Shown piece by piece: positions 45,820 to 57,886 of a stretch of DNA of 64,000 bases (position 1 is its first letter; each line of letters opens with the position of its first letter). Below the pieces are notes generated by a model. The model did no database searches and had not been told where the DNA came from. It was given only the letters and a program-made list of their open reading frames with translations. This DNA comes from Pseudofabraea citricarpa. Lineage: Eukaryota > Ascomycota > Leotiomycetes > Helotiales > Dermateaceae. Made by a program: the position numbers and the translations under genes. The stretch is taken from contig JAPWGK010000003.1 of NCBI GenBank assembly GCA_029641185.1, forward strand, positions 620,001 through 684,000. Reading direction: 5' to 3'.

Positions 45820-48800
45820 ATGGTCCGCATCTCGCTCCCAAACCGACTCAAGTCCTACAACAGCGCCAGCAACAGTCGTTCAGTCAGCCCCAATCCAAGC
45901 ATGAATCGCAAGGCTTCCGACAGCAGCATGAGCCCGGAGTCTACAAAGGGCAATGGGTTGATGCTCAAGGTGGTGGTCCTCAAGGTGAGTGAAGCCGCCG
46001 GAGATGCTGCGAGATGCCGCCACAGTCGCTGCAATAAGGAGCTGACGCAGTACACAACAGGCCAGAAATCTAGCTGCAAAGGACAAGAGCGGCACTTCTG
46101 ATCCTGTAAGTCTATGCCATTCTATGCTGACGGATGCGCGGGGGTTGGTCAGCTAACCAGCACAGTATCTTGTTCTCACGATTGGTGATTCGAAGAATGC
46201 CACGCACTCGATCCCCAAGACCCTCGATCCAGAATGGAACGTCACCATCCAAGCACCCGTCTCGGGCGTCAATTGCCTCCTCCTCGATTGTGTCTGTTGG
46301 GATAAGGACAGATTCGGGAAGGACTACCTTGGCGAATTCGACCTTGCCCTCGAAGACATATTTGCCAACTCTCGCTGCGAACAAGAACCCACCTGGTATC
46401 CTCTGAAGAGCAAGCGGAAGGGCGGGAAGAAGGATAGCAATGTCTCGGGCGAAGTACAGCTGCAGTTCACGCTTTTCGATTCGACAAACCATGCGGCCAC
46501 TCCTCAGGAAGTGATGGCCAAATTCAGAGCCCTGGCTGGCGTCGATGAGAACACCGCACCCACACGACCGGCACTGGGTAGATCGAACACCGGTAATACC
46601 CTGGGAGAAGGAGACGAGGACGATGATCTTGAGGATGACGAGGACACCAGCGATGAGACTGATGATCCCACGAAGCCACAATCTGCAGAGAAGAGAAAGC
46701 GGAGGCTGCGGATCAAGGGCTTAAGAAAGAAGAAGCAATTAGGGAGTTACGAATTCAGCGGAGGCAGCGATGTTGTGGGGATTGTATTTCTGGAAATTGG
46801 GAAGATTACTGATTTACCTCCGGAGCGTAATATGACAAGGACATCTTTCGATATGGATCCATTTGTGGTGGCATCTTTGGGCAAAAAGACATACAGGACC
46901 CGGGTGGTCCGCCATAATCTGAACCCGGTATTCAACGAGAAGATGATCTTCCAGGTTCTCAGACACGAGCAGAATTACTCCATGTCATTCACGGTCATTG
47001 ACCGGGACAAGCTATCAGGCAACGATTTTATTGCGTCAACCTCTTTAAATCTCAAGGAAGTCACGGATACCGCTCCAGTAGCCAACCCAGATACTGGACT
47101 ATATGCTATGAAAGACCCACCGGAGCCCAGTGCCTTCACGGCGGAGAAGAACCGATCTCGATTCAAGATTCCACTATCTCGAACGAATTCTACGCAAAGT
47201 TTGAACAAGATGAGCCGTCCTGCACTCACCCCGCAGAGATCAAGCAACAATGTCTTGACGGCTAGTTCGACTCCAGGGACGCCAACTCTCGCCCCTACAA
47301 GCAATCCGGGCGGGCTTCAACCAGGTGATCAAGTTCCACCACCAAACGCAATTGATAATGATGAAGGTTTTACCGAAAGCGGAGATCCTGATCTACATCC
47401 GTTCACGGTTCCTCTGAAATTGAAGAATGCCGAGAAGTGGGAAGAGAAGCACAGCCCAGTTCTGTTCATCAAGGCAAAATATGTTCCATACACAGCTCTC
47501 CGTCAGCAGTTCTGGAGATCTATGTTGAAGCAGTATGATACTGATGAGAGTGGACGTATCAGCAGAGTTGAACTTACTACCATGCTTGATACCCTGGGGT
47601 CAACTTTGAAGGAATCAACCATTGATGGGTTCTTTAAGCGTTTCCCTCACATGAGCAATAACCCAGAAGATATCACGGGAGATCTGAGTATGGACGAAGT
47701 GGTTATCTGTCTCGAGGACCAGCTACAAAAGAAATCGCCACAGCAGACCATGAGCGAGAAGGTGATGGGTTTGATGCCTGACTCTGCCACTGTGAAGAAC
47801 TTACTACCAACACAATTGGGTGGGAATAGTGCATCCCCATACGGTTCTTCTACTCCTGCTATACCCAACGAGAGTTCGAGCAGCTCCGAGGCCGGCACCC
47901 TGAATGATCTGTCGCAACTTAGTGTCGAACAACAGAGCGTTGAAGGTCTAAACACTCCAGGGGAGGAGGGTGACTACCTTGGAAAGGACGATCTCAACGA
48001 TAAGGGTGAAGAACATGTTGTGGAAATACGAGAATGTCCAATCTGTCACCAACCGCGACTGAACAAGCGATCCGATGCAGACATCATCACTCATATTGCT
48101 ACTTGTGCTAGTCAAGACTGGCGGCAAGTCAACAATATTGTCATGGCCGGTTTCGTGACATCTAGTCAAGCTCAACGCAAATGGTACTCCAAGGTTATCA
48201 CCAAGATCTCCTATGGCGGCTACAAACTCGGCGCCAACTCGGCAAATATTCTGGTGCAAGACAGAATCACTGGACAGATTAATGAAGAGCGTATGAGTGT
48301 ATACGTGAGACTCGGTATCAGGTTGCTATATAAAGGATTAAAATCTAGAGATATGGAGAAGAAGAGAAGTAGGATACCCATTTATTTTATCTATAAGCAT
48401 CATCATTTTACTAACAAGAAAAAAGTTCGGAAGTTGCTTCGCGGGCTCAGTCTCAAACAGGGTGTCAAGTATGATGATCCAGCTTCTGCTGCGGAAATTC
48501 AGAAGTTCATCGACTTCCATCAACTCGACATGAGTGAAGTGCTCTTACCCATGGAACAGTTCAAGAGCTTTAATGAATTCTTCTATCGTGCTCTAAAGCC
48601 AAACGCCCGACCTTGCTCTGCTCCTGACAACCCACGCATTATCGTCTCGCCTGCCGATTGTAGATCTGTGGTCTTCAACAAGATGGATATTGCAACTAAT
48701 ATCTGGGTCAAGGGGCGAGAGTTCTCCGTGGAACGCCTTCTTGGAAGCGCATATCCCGAGGATGCCAAACGCTACACTAATGGTGCACTTGGAATCTTCC

Positions 48801-49444
48801 GTCTTGCTCCACAAGATTATCATCGTTTCCATATCCCTGTGGACGGTGTTATGGGTGAGCCGAAGCTGATCGAAGGTGAATATTACACTGTCAATCCAAT
48901 GGCTATCCGGTCTGCCCTTGATGTATATGGCGAGAACATTCGAGTGGTGATTCCGATCGACTCAGTAGCCCATGGCCGAGTCATGGTGATTTGCGTGGGT
49001 GCTATGATGGTTGGGAGTACTGTCATAACTCGCAAAGCAGGCGAGAACGTGAAGCGAGCTGAGGAGCTCGGCTACTTCAAATTCGGAGGCAGTACCATCC
49101 TGGTACTCTTTGAAGAGAACAGAATGAAATTCGACGACGATCTTGTGGATAACTCGACTGGTGCTCTCGAAACTTTGGTAAGTTGTCAAAGGCAGTTTCG
49201 TCCAACAATTAAGCTAATGCATATCTAGATCCGGGTTGGTATGTCAATCGGTCATCATCCTCAGCAAGGACAACACACGCCCGACATGCGCAAGAAAGAC
49301 GAAGATGTCACGGAATCCGAGAAGGCCGAGGCGAAGCGCCGCATCGAGGGCAGTATCTCGACGGGCGACACCACCAACTCTCATAATAATCACAACAGCG
49401 GGCCTTCTTCCAAGGCCCCGCAGATGGCGAGCATGTCAGGATAA
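45820..49444 (+). CDS. PSD2: Phosphatidylserine decarboxylase, C2-domain (PSD2) type
   Basis: Four exons (introns 45985-46060, 46106-46165 and 49178-49228) give 1145 residues. Two C2 domains lie at about residues 47-155 (LMLKVVVLKARNLAAKDKSG and SDPYLVLTIGDSKNATHSIP) and 272-370 (VVGIVFLEIGKITDLP, DPFVVASLGKKTYRTRVVRH). An EF-hand-like LKQYDTDESGRISRVELTTM is near 525. A C-x2-C-x15-H-x4-C element (CPICHQPRLN...HIATC) is near 694. The C-terminal decarboxylase ends with FKFGGSTILVLFEENR, where GGST (about 1044-1047) is the self-cleavage site that makes the pyruvoyl cofactor. The enzyme converts phosphatidylserine to phosphatidylethanolamine at Golgi/endosome membranes; the C2 domains bind lipid. 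The LDP...YHRFHIPVDG-type core is intact (RLAPQDYHRFHIPVDGVMGE). Confidence 0.95.
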
Positions 49445-50687
49445 ATAGATGCACATGTCAGGAAATAAACCGCCGCGGTGTTATTTTGTTTTCTTTTTTA
49501 CTCTCTTCTTGCTTGTTTTTGTTTTTTGTTTTTTTGGTATCGATCGAAATTCCATTCAACATTTGAAGTGCTCGGGTTGGATGAGAAGTTCGGCGTGAGG
49601 AGAGAAGCTGCGAGATGTGAGGTGGGAGGTGGGAGGTGTGAATGTACTTGTGGCCGTGGCCAGGGCTGGGTTAGGAAAGAACACACACACACGATACAAT
49701 TGTTTGCATAATGGCCCAAAGAAAAAACAAGATGCTTGTCCAGTTTCTCTCTCTTTCTCTCTCTCTCTCTCTCCGATCAACTGTTGTAAGGTTTACCTAC
49801 CTATAGCCTATATGATAAGAGTTAGGATTGGTTTCTCGATTGGGACTGGGTGGTTCTTTTGGGTTTGGGCTAAGAAGGTCGGACGGATGGAGATACAGCT
49901 AAAAGAAACAAGAAGAATACAATGGAATGAAATCAGACTTAGAATCCTTTTTTTTTTTTTTTCCTACCTTTTTTTTCTCTCTTTGTACCTCTTCTGCGGT
50001 GAGTTGGTGAGTTGGTGAAATTATAATCGTCGGTATCTGCCCATCCATCCATCCATCCATCCATCCAAGCACCTAAGCGAATCTTTCCTTCTTTTCGTGT
50101 ATAGATAGATACCTGTATATACTTTAGCCCCTTTGTGTCTTTTCTTTTCTTTTCTTATACCACATCAAGTCGCATTACCTCCGCCCCCTTATTCCTCCTT
50201 ATTCCTCCTCGCCTTGATATATTTGATAATTGCGTTTCCTTTTCTACTTTGGGCTGGTTGATATTGGCGGATTGGATGGATCGGGTGTTCTATCTCTGGG
50301 GAAGAGTTCTGAGGCTGGTAGGGCGGTAGATGTCTATGTCTATGTCTATGTCTATGTCTATGTCTATGTCTATGTCTATGTCTATGTCTATCTACCTGAG
50401 TTGAGTTCTTGGCCTCTCGACTTCGCGTGGGCATTCGCTTGCTGGGTTTCATACCAAAGTCAGATATTCACTATTAAGTTTGGAGTGATGAATCCACGCA
50501 CTGTAAAGCAGGTAGGTAAGAATTATTTTCATTCAGATACAATATCTAAACACATGTCGGCTATTCGCTCTGGCTGAGCCGGAAAAGAAATTCTTGCCAG
50601 AGAAGCGAAGGCGAGCAAATCTATTCGTTATCATGATCAACATAAAACCATCAATTCGTAAAGGCTACATCTCTCTCTCTCTCTTTC
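49445..50687. other. Intergenic between convergent genes, rich in simple repeats
   Basis: 1.24 kb of 3' sequence of PSD2 and the coiled-coil gene. It has a CTCTCT tract (about 49745-49773), poly-T at 49949-49963, a CCAT tract (about 50041-50068) and a hexanucleotide array listed separately. No gene is seen. Confidence 0.6.
50330..50392. repeat. (TGTCTA)n hexanucleotide repeat
   Basis: About ten uninterrupted copies of a TGTCTA unit, giving Val-Tyr or His-Arg low-complexity frames that are not genes. Confidence 0.95.
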
Positions 50688-53091
50688 TTAGGCCCTGCCT
50701 CGAGGTCTGGGTCCTCCTCCGGGTAGGCCAGCCCTTGGACCACCGGGTAATCCGCCACCTCTTGGGCCGCTCGGCAAACCTCCTGGGATCGCAGGACGTG
50801 AACCGACCGTGTTCACTCTCGAGACACCTGAAGGCTTGCCTTGCATCTGTGGTCTCGCCCCGCTCGTCGTGTTGTATCGCGACACACCTCGTCCATTATC
50901 CGCGTTATTTTGAACGGGCTTTGGGGGAGTTGGGCTGGGAAATGCGGCCGGTGGTTGTGCTTGGCCACGCTCTTGTGCGAGGCCTGCAAAGGCTTTGCGA
51001 ATCTTCTCTTCGGCTTTTCTTAGCTGTGCTTCTTTGTCGTTAGGATCGTCTTCTTCCTCTTCCTCTTCTTCGTATTGTTGAGCTTGTTGCTGCTCGTATC
51101 GCATTCTCTGCTCTCTTTCTTCACTCGCGCGTCGTCGTTGTTGTTCCTCTCTCATTTGTTGTGCTTGCTCGGCGGCTTTTCTCTCGGCGGCTGCTTTCTT
51201 CTCCCATCGTAAACGCTCCGCCTCTTCTTCTTCGTATTGCAATCGCTCCGCTTCTTGTTCTTCATATCTTCGTCGTTCTTCCTCCTCGTATCTTCGATTC
51301 TCGTCCTCGTAGCGTAAGCGCGCTTGCTCCTGCTCTTCTTCCTCGTATCGTCGTTGCTCCTCCTCATATCGCCTTTGTTGCTCTTCTTCTTCAACTTCGT
51401 AACGATTTTGCTCTTCTTCCTCCAGACGCACGCGCTCTTCTTCTTCTCTCTCATATTGCAACTTCTCTGCTTTTTCTTTGGAGATTCGTTGCCTCTCTTT
51501 TGCATCTCGGTCCTCTCTCATTCTTTCTCTCCGCAACTCTGCTTCTTCTTCCACGTATCTTAGACGCTCAGCTTCAACTTCTTCCTCATACATTCGAAGG
51601 TTCTCTCTCTGACGCTCTGCCTCCTCTTCTTTTGCCCTTCGCTTATCATCCATTTCTCGTCGCTTGTCTTCAATCTTATTAGGTCTTTGAAGATCATCAA
51701 GCCCAGGCAGAGCACCTTTGCTGTCCTCTTCCATGCGCCGTGCCTCCTCTTCTTCCTCTCTTGCTCTTCTTTCATCCTCTCTTGCCTTCCTCTCTTCTCT
51801 CAATTTTGCCTCCTCTTCTTCTCGTTCCCTTTCTTTTTCCCGATTAACTTCCTCGACGAAAAGTCGCATTTGTTCTTCCTCCTCGGCAAACCGACTAGCT
51901 TCCTTCTGAAACCTAGTCTGCTCCTCAAGAATTCGTTTTCGTTCCAGGTCCATTTCCTCCCTCTGCATTCTGATTTCTTCCGCCTGCCTCCGATATTCGA
52001 GAATTCTTCTTTCTCTTATCCTGTGCTCCTCTTGCTCTGCTTGAACCTCTCTATCTTTCATAATCATCTGCAGTTCCAGCGTGGTCGAAGACGACCCGCG
52101 GCTTCGGTATTGGTTCTTTTGGTACATGGGAAGATTTGATGTCAATTCCTATCATGGTTTAGCGAAGGTCAAGAACAATCAAGCACCTCACTTACTTGTA
52201 GAGTGTTTGCTCTCTGAAGGCCAACCGGTCTTGACAAAACTGACTCAGGTGAGCCCATTTCATTTAGCATATCGTCTAACGCAGCAGCAGCTCTCGGCGT
52301 CGCTGGGGCATTGAAACTATTATATCGGCTCAAAGATTGAATTGGTGAAGTTGTCGCTTTAGGCGGCTGACTGGAATTGAAACTAGTCGATATCTCACTT
52401 GGCTCTGCCACTATTTTCGAGGATTTCGGACTACCGAACGTAGTCAACACTTCCTCCTGTGGCGGTGCTACTGATCTGACAGGTTTTGGTGTGCTGAAAG
52501 TCGTCAATACTTCCTCAACCGGCGCTAATGGTTTCACCTGCTTGGGCGTATTGAAGGTAGTCAGAACCTCTTCTACCACGGCTGCCACTTTCGGTGTCTG
52601 CTTTGGGAGAACCACTTCTTTCCGCACCGGCTCGGCAACAAAAACTGGTTCTTTTGGCGGATCGCGCCTTTTTGGCATCACTGGTAGCTTTGCGTTGAGC
52701 TTGGGTATTGTTGCTGCAGCTTGTACCTCGGCGCTTTCATTCTGTGCTGGCGCCGGCGTCGCATAGCCAAACAGCTTTGCCATTCTCGCAGCATTGGGAG
52801 CGGGTTTTTGCGAACCATCATTAGGAATTAGCTCCGCTGGACTTGCAGAGTAAAGCTTCTTTGACGTTGTATTGGAACGTTGTACTCCGCTCTGATCCTG
52901 GAACCCGCATGTTAGCTCTGCCACAACCTTAAATCCTCTGATTATAAAAAAAACCTGCTTACCTTCTGCGCTGGAACATTACTAGCCGCCGGTTGGATGA
53001 CTGGGGTTGCTTCTTTCTCCGTGACTGTTGCGATAGCTGGTTCTTCTTTCTTCTTCACGTACGAGGCGAAATAAGAACCCCACGTCGCCAT
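50688..53091 (-). CDS. Long coiled-coil protein with EEVLTTF repeats, function unknown
   Basis: Three exons (introns 52898-52962 and 52149-52195, the latter only 47 nt) join in phase to 763 residues. The start MATWGSYFASYVKKKEEP is the first ATG. Residues about 44-277 are disordered and hold three near-repeats, VEEVLTTFNTPK, VEEVLTTFSTPK and QEEVLTTFGSPK, in a Pro/Lys-rich context, which look like docking motifs. Residues about 310-660 are an Arg/Glu-rich single helix or coiled coil with many EEE and RYEEE units. The end is Gly/Pro/Arg-rich (GGLPGGPRAGLPGGGPRPRG). It is not recognised as a named family; a cytoskeletal or scaffold role is only inference. The antisense strand carries long Leu/Phe-rich frames that are shadows of the biased composition. 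Confidence 0.72.
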
Positions 53092-53701
53092 GGCGGGGTG
53101 TTGGCTCGGCCAAGCAGAGATGGCACTGGAAAGCCGACGAGAAACCTAACAGCCAGCTGGAAAGCTGTCAATCGAGTGCGGAGAGCAGGCTAATCTGGGG
53201 TCTCAGGGCCATATATGAATCAGATCACAGCCAGGGTACAAAGGATCTTCCGAAGGCTGAGATTGCTGTTAGATGTAGACAACGCTGTAATTAAAGGATG
53301 AGAGGTGATGTTCTAAAACAACTCCCGCCATCTTGAGACGTGATTCGAGACTTGTCCAAGATGGCCTCGGCCCAAAATGAAGGGTTCCAGTGAGGTGCTG
53401 AGGAACAACGAGGCTGAAACAGACGCCCAAAGCCAATTGAGGTCAATGGACGACCACGTGACTAGATATACACTTGTTTGGCATTCTTCACCCTCTCTCA
53501 ACTTTCCATAAAGATAATTACAGTCGTGAAAAAGTTCTCAAGAACATACCTTTGTTCCATTCGTATGTTTAAACAAGCCAACTTCATTGTATATTTTTAA
53601 TTTGTCCTTTCCATTCGACATACCACCACCAAAGTGGTCTGTTGTTGCATGATGATTTGGTTTCATCTATTTTATGACATGCTGAGAGCCCGAGAATGGC
53701 A
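53092..53701. other. Intergenic
   Basis: The promoter of the coiled-coil gene and the 3' end of the acetyltransferase gene. No other feature seen. Confidence 0.65.
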
Positions 53702-54280
53702 TTAACCTCTCGTGATTTGCTTCTCGTAATCTGGGTCTCCTCTGCCCAAACGCTCCATAATCGCCAAGCCTTCTCCACTCTGGCCGTCCTCTCCTCTTCT
53801 ACTCTCAAGCACATGCATTCCAAGCAGCTCCTCGTAGAATGGGACTGAACGCTTCCAATCTCCAGTAAACAACAGACTTGCTCTGAGATCTGGCATTGGC
53901 TCAACAACCTCATTTACACATTTCATGAGCCATTTACCCAACCCTTTTCCTTGGTATGCCGGATCGACAAAGACGTCTGTCAGGTACAGAATAATAGCGA
54001 AGTCGGTGACACAGCGAGCAAAGCCAATAAGGTTCGTTGTATCTAAACTTGTAACCGCGATGTCCTTGGTATTCGAGTCCATCTTGTAAAGTCCGAAAGG
54101 GATAGAGCTTTCTAAAGCCTCACGTATGCCTTCTTCGGGAAGAGGCTTTGCCCAGTAAAGAAGCTCAGATGCATAATATGCGTTTAGTTTCTCAATGGGT
54201 ACGAGTGATGGATTCGTGGAAATGAGGTAACCATCTCTGGTCCAAGAATTTTGCTGAAGTCTCGATCTTCTGGACGTCAT
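53702..54280 (-). CDS. GNAT-family N-acetyltransferase
   Basis: A single exon, 192 residues, close to the normal GNAT length. Motif A is clear at about residues 101-120: TDVFVDPAYQGKGLGKWLMK, with the Q-G-K-G-x-G acetyl-CoA pyrophosphate loop. Upstream strands (LIGFARCVTDFAIILYLTDV) and the downstream SVPFYEELLGMHV segment (motif B) fit the fold. It would transfer an acetyl group from acetyl-CoA to an amine on a small molecule or protein; the substrate is unknown. The start at 54280 (MTSRRSRLQQNSWTRDGYLI) is the first ATG. No targeting signal is obvious. Confidence 0.88.
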   Translation of the reverse strand: MTSRRSRLQQNSWTRDGYLISTNPSLVPIEKLNAYYASELLYWAKPLPEEGIREALESSIPFGLYKMDSNTKDIAVTSLDTTNLIGFARCVTDFAIILYLTDVFVDPAYQGKGLGKWLMKCVNEVVEPMPDLRASLLFTGDWKRSVPFYEELLGMHVLESRRGEDGQSGEGLAIMERLGRGDPDYEKQITRG

Positions 54281-55477
54281 CTTGCATCGACCCTATTAAT
54301 AATTAGTCAGGTCCAGCTGACCAGATAGAGGTGAAGCGACCTCTGTATTGAACTGTGATTGGTTACGACCGTTAGAGAAATCCCACGAACTTTATTGTCT
54401 CTATGTGAATATAAAACATCCGCTATTGATGAATATATAGAAAGTCAAGTGAGTCACAACCCTGTACGCCCTTCATGTAGTCGCTAGACATAAAGTTCGG
54501 CCTATCATGTACATGATCGAGGCCGCGGCTGTGAAATCGCGATTTAAGCGATTAAGCGGGCTATTCAGTGCAAAATAATAATCATGACGTAACTATTGCA
54601 TGTCTCGCTTTTATTATTGGCACAATAACTTAAACTTTTGCTTTCGGAGATGAAGAAACAGTATTCGTGCTCAACACGCTGATTGAATTAAAGCCCCAAG
54701 AGAAAATTCGTAAGCTGGTACAGCATTGAGCTGGATTGGATTGGATTTTTAACGCTTGTTTTGCCGGATTCTGGTGGCTTTAAGCTGTACTCAATGGGCA
54801 AGAACCATACCACAGTTCCATAACCTGCCAAACAAGTAACATCCAGGTCATCCAATGGATAAGCAATTCGGTAAGCTACTACCGAAAGGTGGGATACTTT
54901 CTCGCTAAACGTCTTATCAAACCTCCTTCAACCATCCCAGTTGGCAATCTTCGAAAACGCCACGACTAAGTTGTGATCATCTTCAGGGAGTCGAGGTAAG
55001 TAATCTTAAATGCAGTGGCAGGATGCCAGAAGATAACTCTCAAGTGGATAAATATACTTTCGGGTACATCTCGATTCAATATGAAACGCACGCGTATGAT
55101 CTCCACTCGCTTAGCATCAATAATCCCAGAAGCGAGTCCGTCAAACATCGCGTTCGTCTGAACAATAGCAGTTGCATGATCAATGCATAACCTTGCCAAG
55201 AGAGATACAGGATGAGGGGCATAGAATCCTCGCCCAGGGGGAAAACTGAGGGGTTACATCTGGCGTGCTGCGCAATCCGTCAATCCTCTTAAGGATCCCT
55301 CATTGCTTCATAAACTCGCTTCTAGCCTTTTCCTTCTTTTCTCTCTCTGGTCTGGCATGCCATTCTTTTCACCGTAACATACATTCATTACTTTCTCTGT
55401 TGCTTTTTTAAACATTCTTTTCCTTATGGACTGATACCACGCTTTTATATACATTCGCTTCTTCCAAAAATCCCATC
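54281..55477. other. Intergenic, divergent promoters
   Basis: 1.2 kb with no gene. Short minus-strand frames near 54966-55199 lack any known pattern. A CT-rich leader precedes the GH5 gene. Confidence 0.6.
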
Positions 55478-57097
55478 ATGCTTCAACCACTTCTCCTGCT
55501 CGGTTGCGCTTCTATTGCGCTGGCTAAGGTCCAGTTCATGGTATGATAAACTTTCCACCCGAAACAATAAATACTTACTTTAACTTCAGGGAATGAACAT
55601 CGCTGGTTTCGATTTTGGTTGTCAGATCGATGTATGTCTAATCCTGGATGCACACGTCTCAGTCTAATTTAATCATAGGGCACATGTCCTCAATCTTCCG
55701 TGGTGGCACCATTAAGTTCATTGGGAGGAGGAGATGGGCAGGGACAGATGGAACATTTTGCGCAAGACGACGGGATGAACATCTTCCGCATTCGTAAATA
55801 TCCCCAAAACGAGTCTGGAAAATCGAGGCCCGCTAACTCTTGACAAAGCTGTATCTTGGCAGTTTCTGGTAAACGATAAGCAGGGGGGACCTTTGGATGA
55901 CACCAACTTTGGCAAGTATGATCAGGTCATGCAAGCCTGTCTGACAACCGGTGCAACCTGTGCAATCGACATCCACAACTTCGCTCGTTGGAATGGTCAG
56001 ATCATTGGACAATCAGCTACTGGACCAACCGATGCGCAGTTCGCCGACTTCTGGGCCCAGCTCGCTTCAAAGTACAAAGACAATACGAAAGTGGTCTTTG
56101 GTCTCATGAACGAGCCCCATGATGTCGATATTGCAGTCTGGGCAAAGACTGTTCAAGCTGCTGTCACTGCGATCAGGAATGCTGGAGCAACATCCCAGAT
56201 GATCCTGTTGCCTGGTAATAATTTCGCGAGTGCCGGTACCTTCGTTAGCAATGGTTCTGGCGCAGCATTACTTGCTGTTACAAACCCAGACGGATCAACT
56301 ACGAACTTGATCATGGATCTTCACAAGTATCTCGACGAGGATAATTCTGGCACCCACGCCGAGTGCACGACTGATAATATTGCCGATGCGTTCGCTCTCG
56401 TCGCTACATTTTTGAGAGATAATAGTCGATTGGGTATGGTTAGCGAGACAGGAGCTGGAAGCTCTGCTTCCGTAAGAATGCCCTTTTACTAAGTCAAGGA
56501 CTTTTACTAAATTAAATCTAGTGCATCACAAGCTTCTGTGCTCAGAATACTTTCATCAACGAGAACTCAGACGTATTCCTTGGTTATATCGCTTGGGCAG
56601 CCGGCAGCTTCGCAACCGATTATGTCCTAAGTCTTACGCCAACCAAGACCAATGGAAAATACGTCGACAATGAGCTGGCAGCCAAGTGCGTCGTGGCACC
56701 TTTCCGCGATTCTACTGCAGTATCAGCACCTGCAGTTTCTTCTGCCCCTGTCGCCTCTGGTGATCTGACCACGCGACGAGTTACATCGACCAGGACCAAT
56801 TCCGTAACCATGTCGACTTTCGTGGAGACAAGTATCACCATTACCACTAGTAATGCTACTATTCAAGCAACACCAACTGGCACCAGCACTACTGCCCCTG
56901 TGGCTCTTGGAACGCCACTTACCAACGGAACCAATGCTGGCGGAGTTGCTCTCTCGAGTGTGAACTTGCCTGCCACAACCACGCAGGCTTCGGCAACTGG
57001 ATCCGCTGGTCAGGCTTTGGTGACGGGCGGTGCAGATAGAGCAAAGACAGCAGGGACCTTCTTGGCTGGTGGCTTTTTGGTCGCTTTGTTTTTGTAG
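55478..57097 (+). CDS. Secreted GH5 endoglucanase-type glycoside hydrolase (GH5_5-like)
   Basis: Five exons (introns 55541-55589, 55632-55678, 55794-55848 and 56472-56521) join in phase to 472 residues. The signal peptide is residues 1-16 (MLQPLLLLGCASIALA). The GH5 barrel shows GMNIAGFDFGCQIDGTC, FRIPVSWQFLVND, IDIHNFARWNG, the acid/base Glu in LMNEPHD, MDLHKYLDEDNSGTHAEC and the nucleophile Glu in VSETGAGSS. These are the marks of fungal GH5 subfamily 5 endo-beta-1,4-glucanases. The final 110 residues are Ser/Thr-rich and end in a hydrophobic stretch (AKTAGTFLAGGFLVALFL) that suggests a GPI anchor at the wall. No cellulose-binding module is seen. Role: cellulose or beta-glucan cleavage at the cell surface; the exact substrate is inferred. 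Confidence 0.9.
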
Positions 57098-57886
57098 ACT
57101 ATAGTATTTGATACCAATTTTGATTTTTACACAGGCGTGGTTACGAATAATGAAACTCATTTGAAATATGATGTGACTGGTTTATGTCTTCCAAAATTTC
57201 CCATACTAGGAGAATATTTTTGTATGCCTTTCCACAAATTACATTTCTTTGCAAATAAAATACCTGATTCTTGGGTAGTAGTCCGTTATTGATCATTTCA
57301 TTATGTGCCTCATTTCCAAACTCATACATGATGTCACGTAGAATTAATATGAAATAGCGCTCATCTTTCGCCATTGACAGTTTTGGTAATGGAATAAATG
57401 TAGAAACTCAATTATTCTCTGATACTCAATTCAACTTAATATTCACTTCGAATATACCTGGCCATCATGCCTAAAGATCAAACGCCGTTTCAGATACCCA
57501 GTAAACTCCCAACTTGAATGCAAGAACTTGTATATCAGTCTACCTCAAAGTCTTTTGAGGATCTGATCCCCTTTTTTAATGTCACCTTTTCCCCAGACCA
57601 TCAAATTTTACACATCCTGTTTCGACTCCTTTTGCTCCCGCCATAATCATGAATACTTGTCGTTATCATTGCTTGCCTAAGTTTTCCCAAGGGCTCGCCC
57701 TTCTTTCTCTCCATCAACATCACGATCCTTGAATGGCCGCTCTCCAATTTGCAGTGATTCATAGTAGCAAGAAACCTGACCCTCTTCTCTCCTGGCAATG
57801 CTTCGGTTATCGGGATCATGCAATGCATGAATATTTCCTCTTTCTACTTAAGAGGAGACCCGAGTCAAAAGTCCAGCTGCCTTATT
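57098..57886. other. Intergenic between convergent genes
   Basis: AT-rich 3' sequence; no gene or repeat recognised. Confidence 0.65.

Noticed and set aside
51161..52139. Long plus-strand frames opposite the coiled-coil gene
   Set aside because: They are the antisense of an Arg/Glu-rich sequence, giving Leu/Phe/Ser runs; the minus-strand model has consistent introns and domains.
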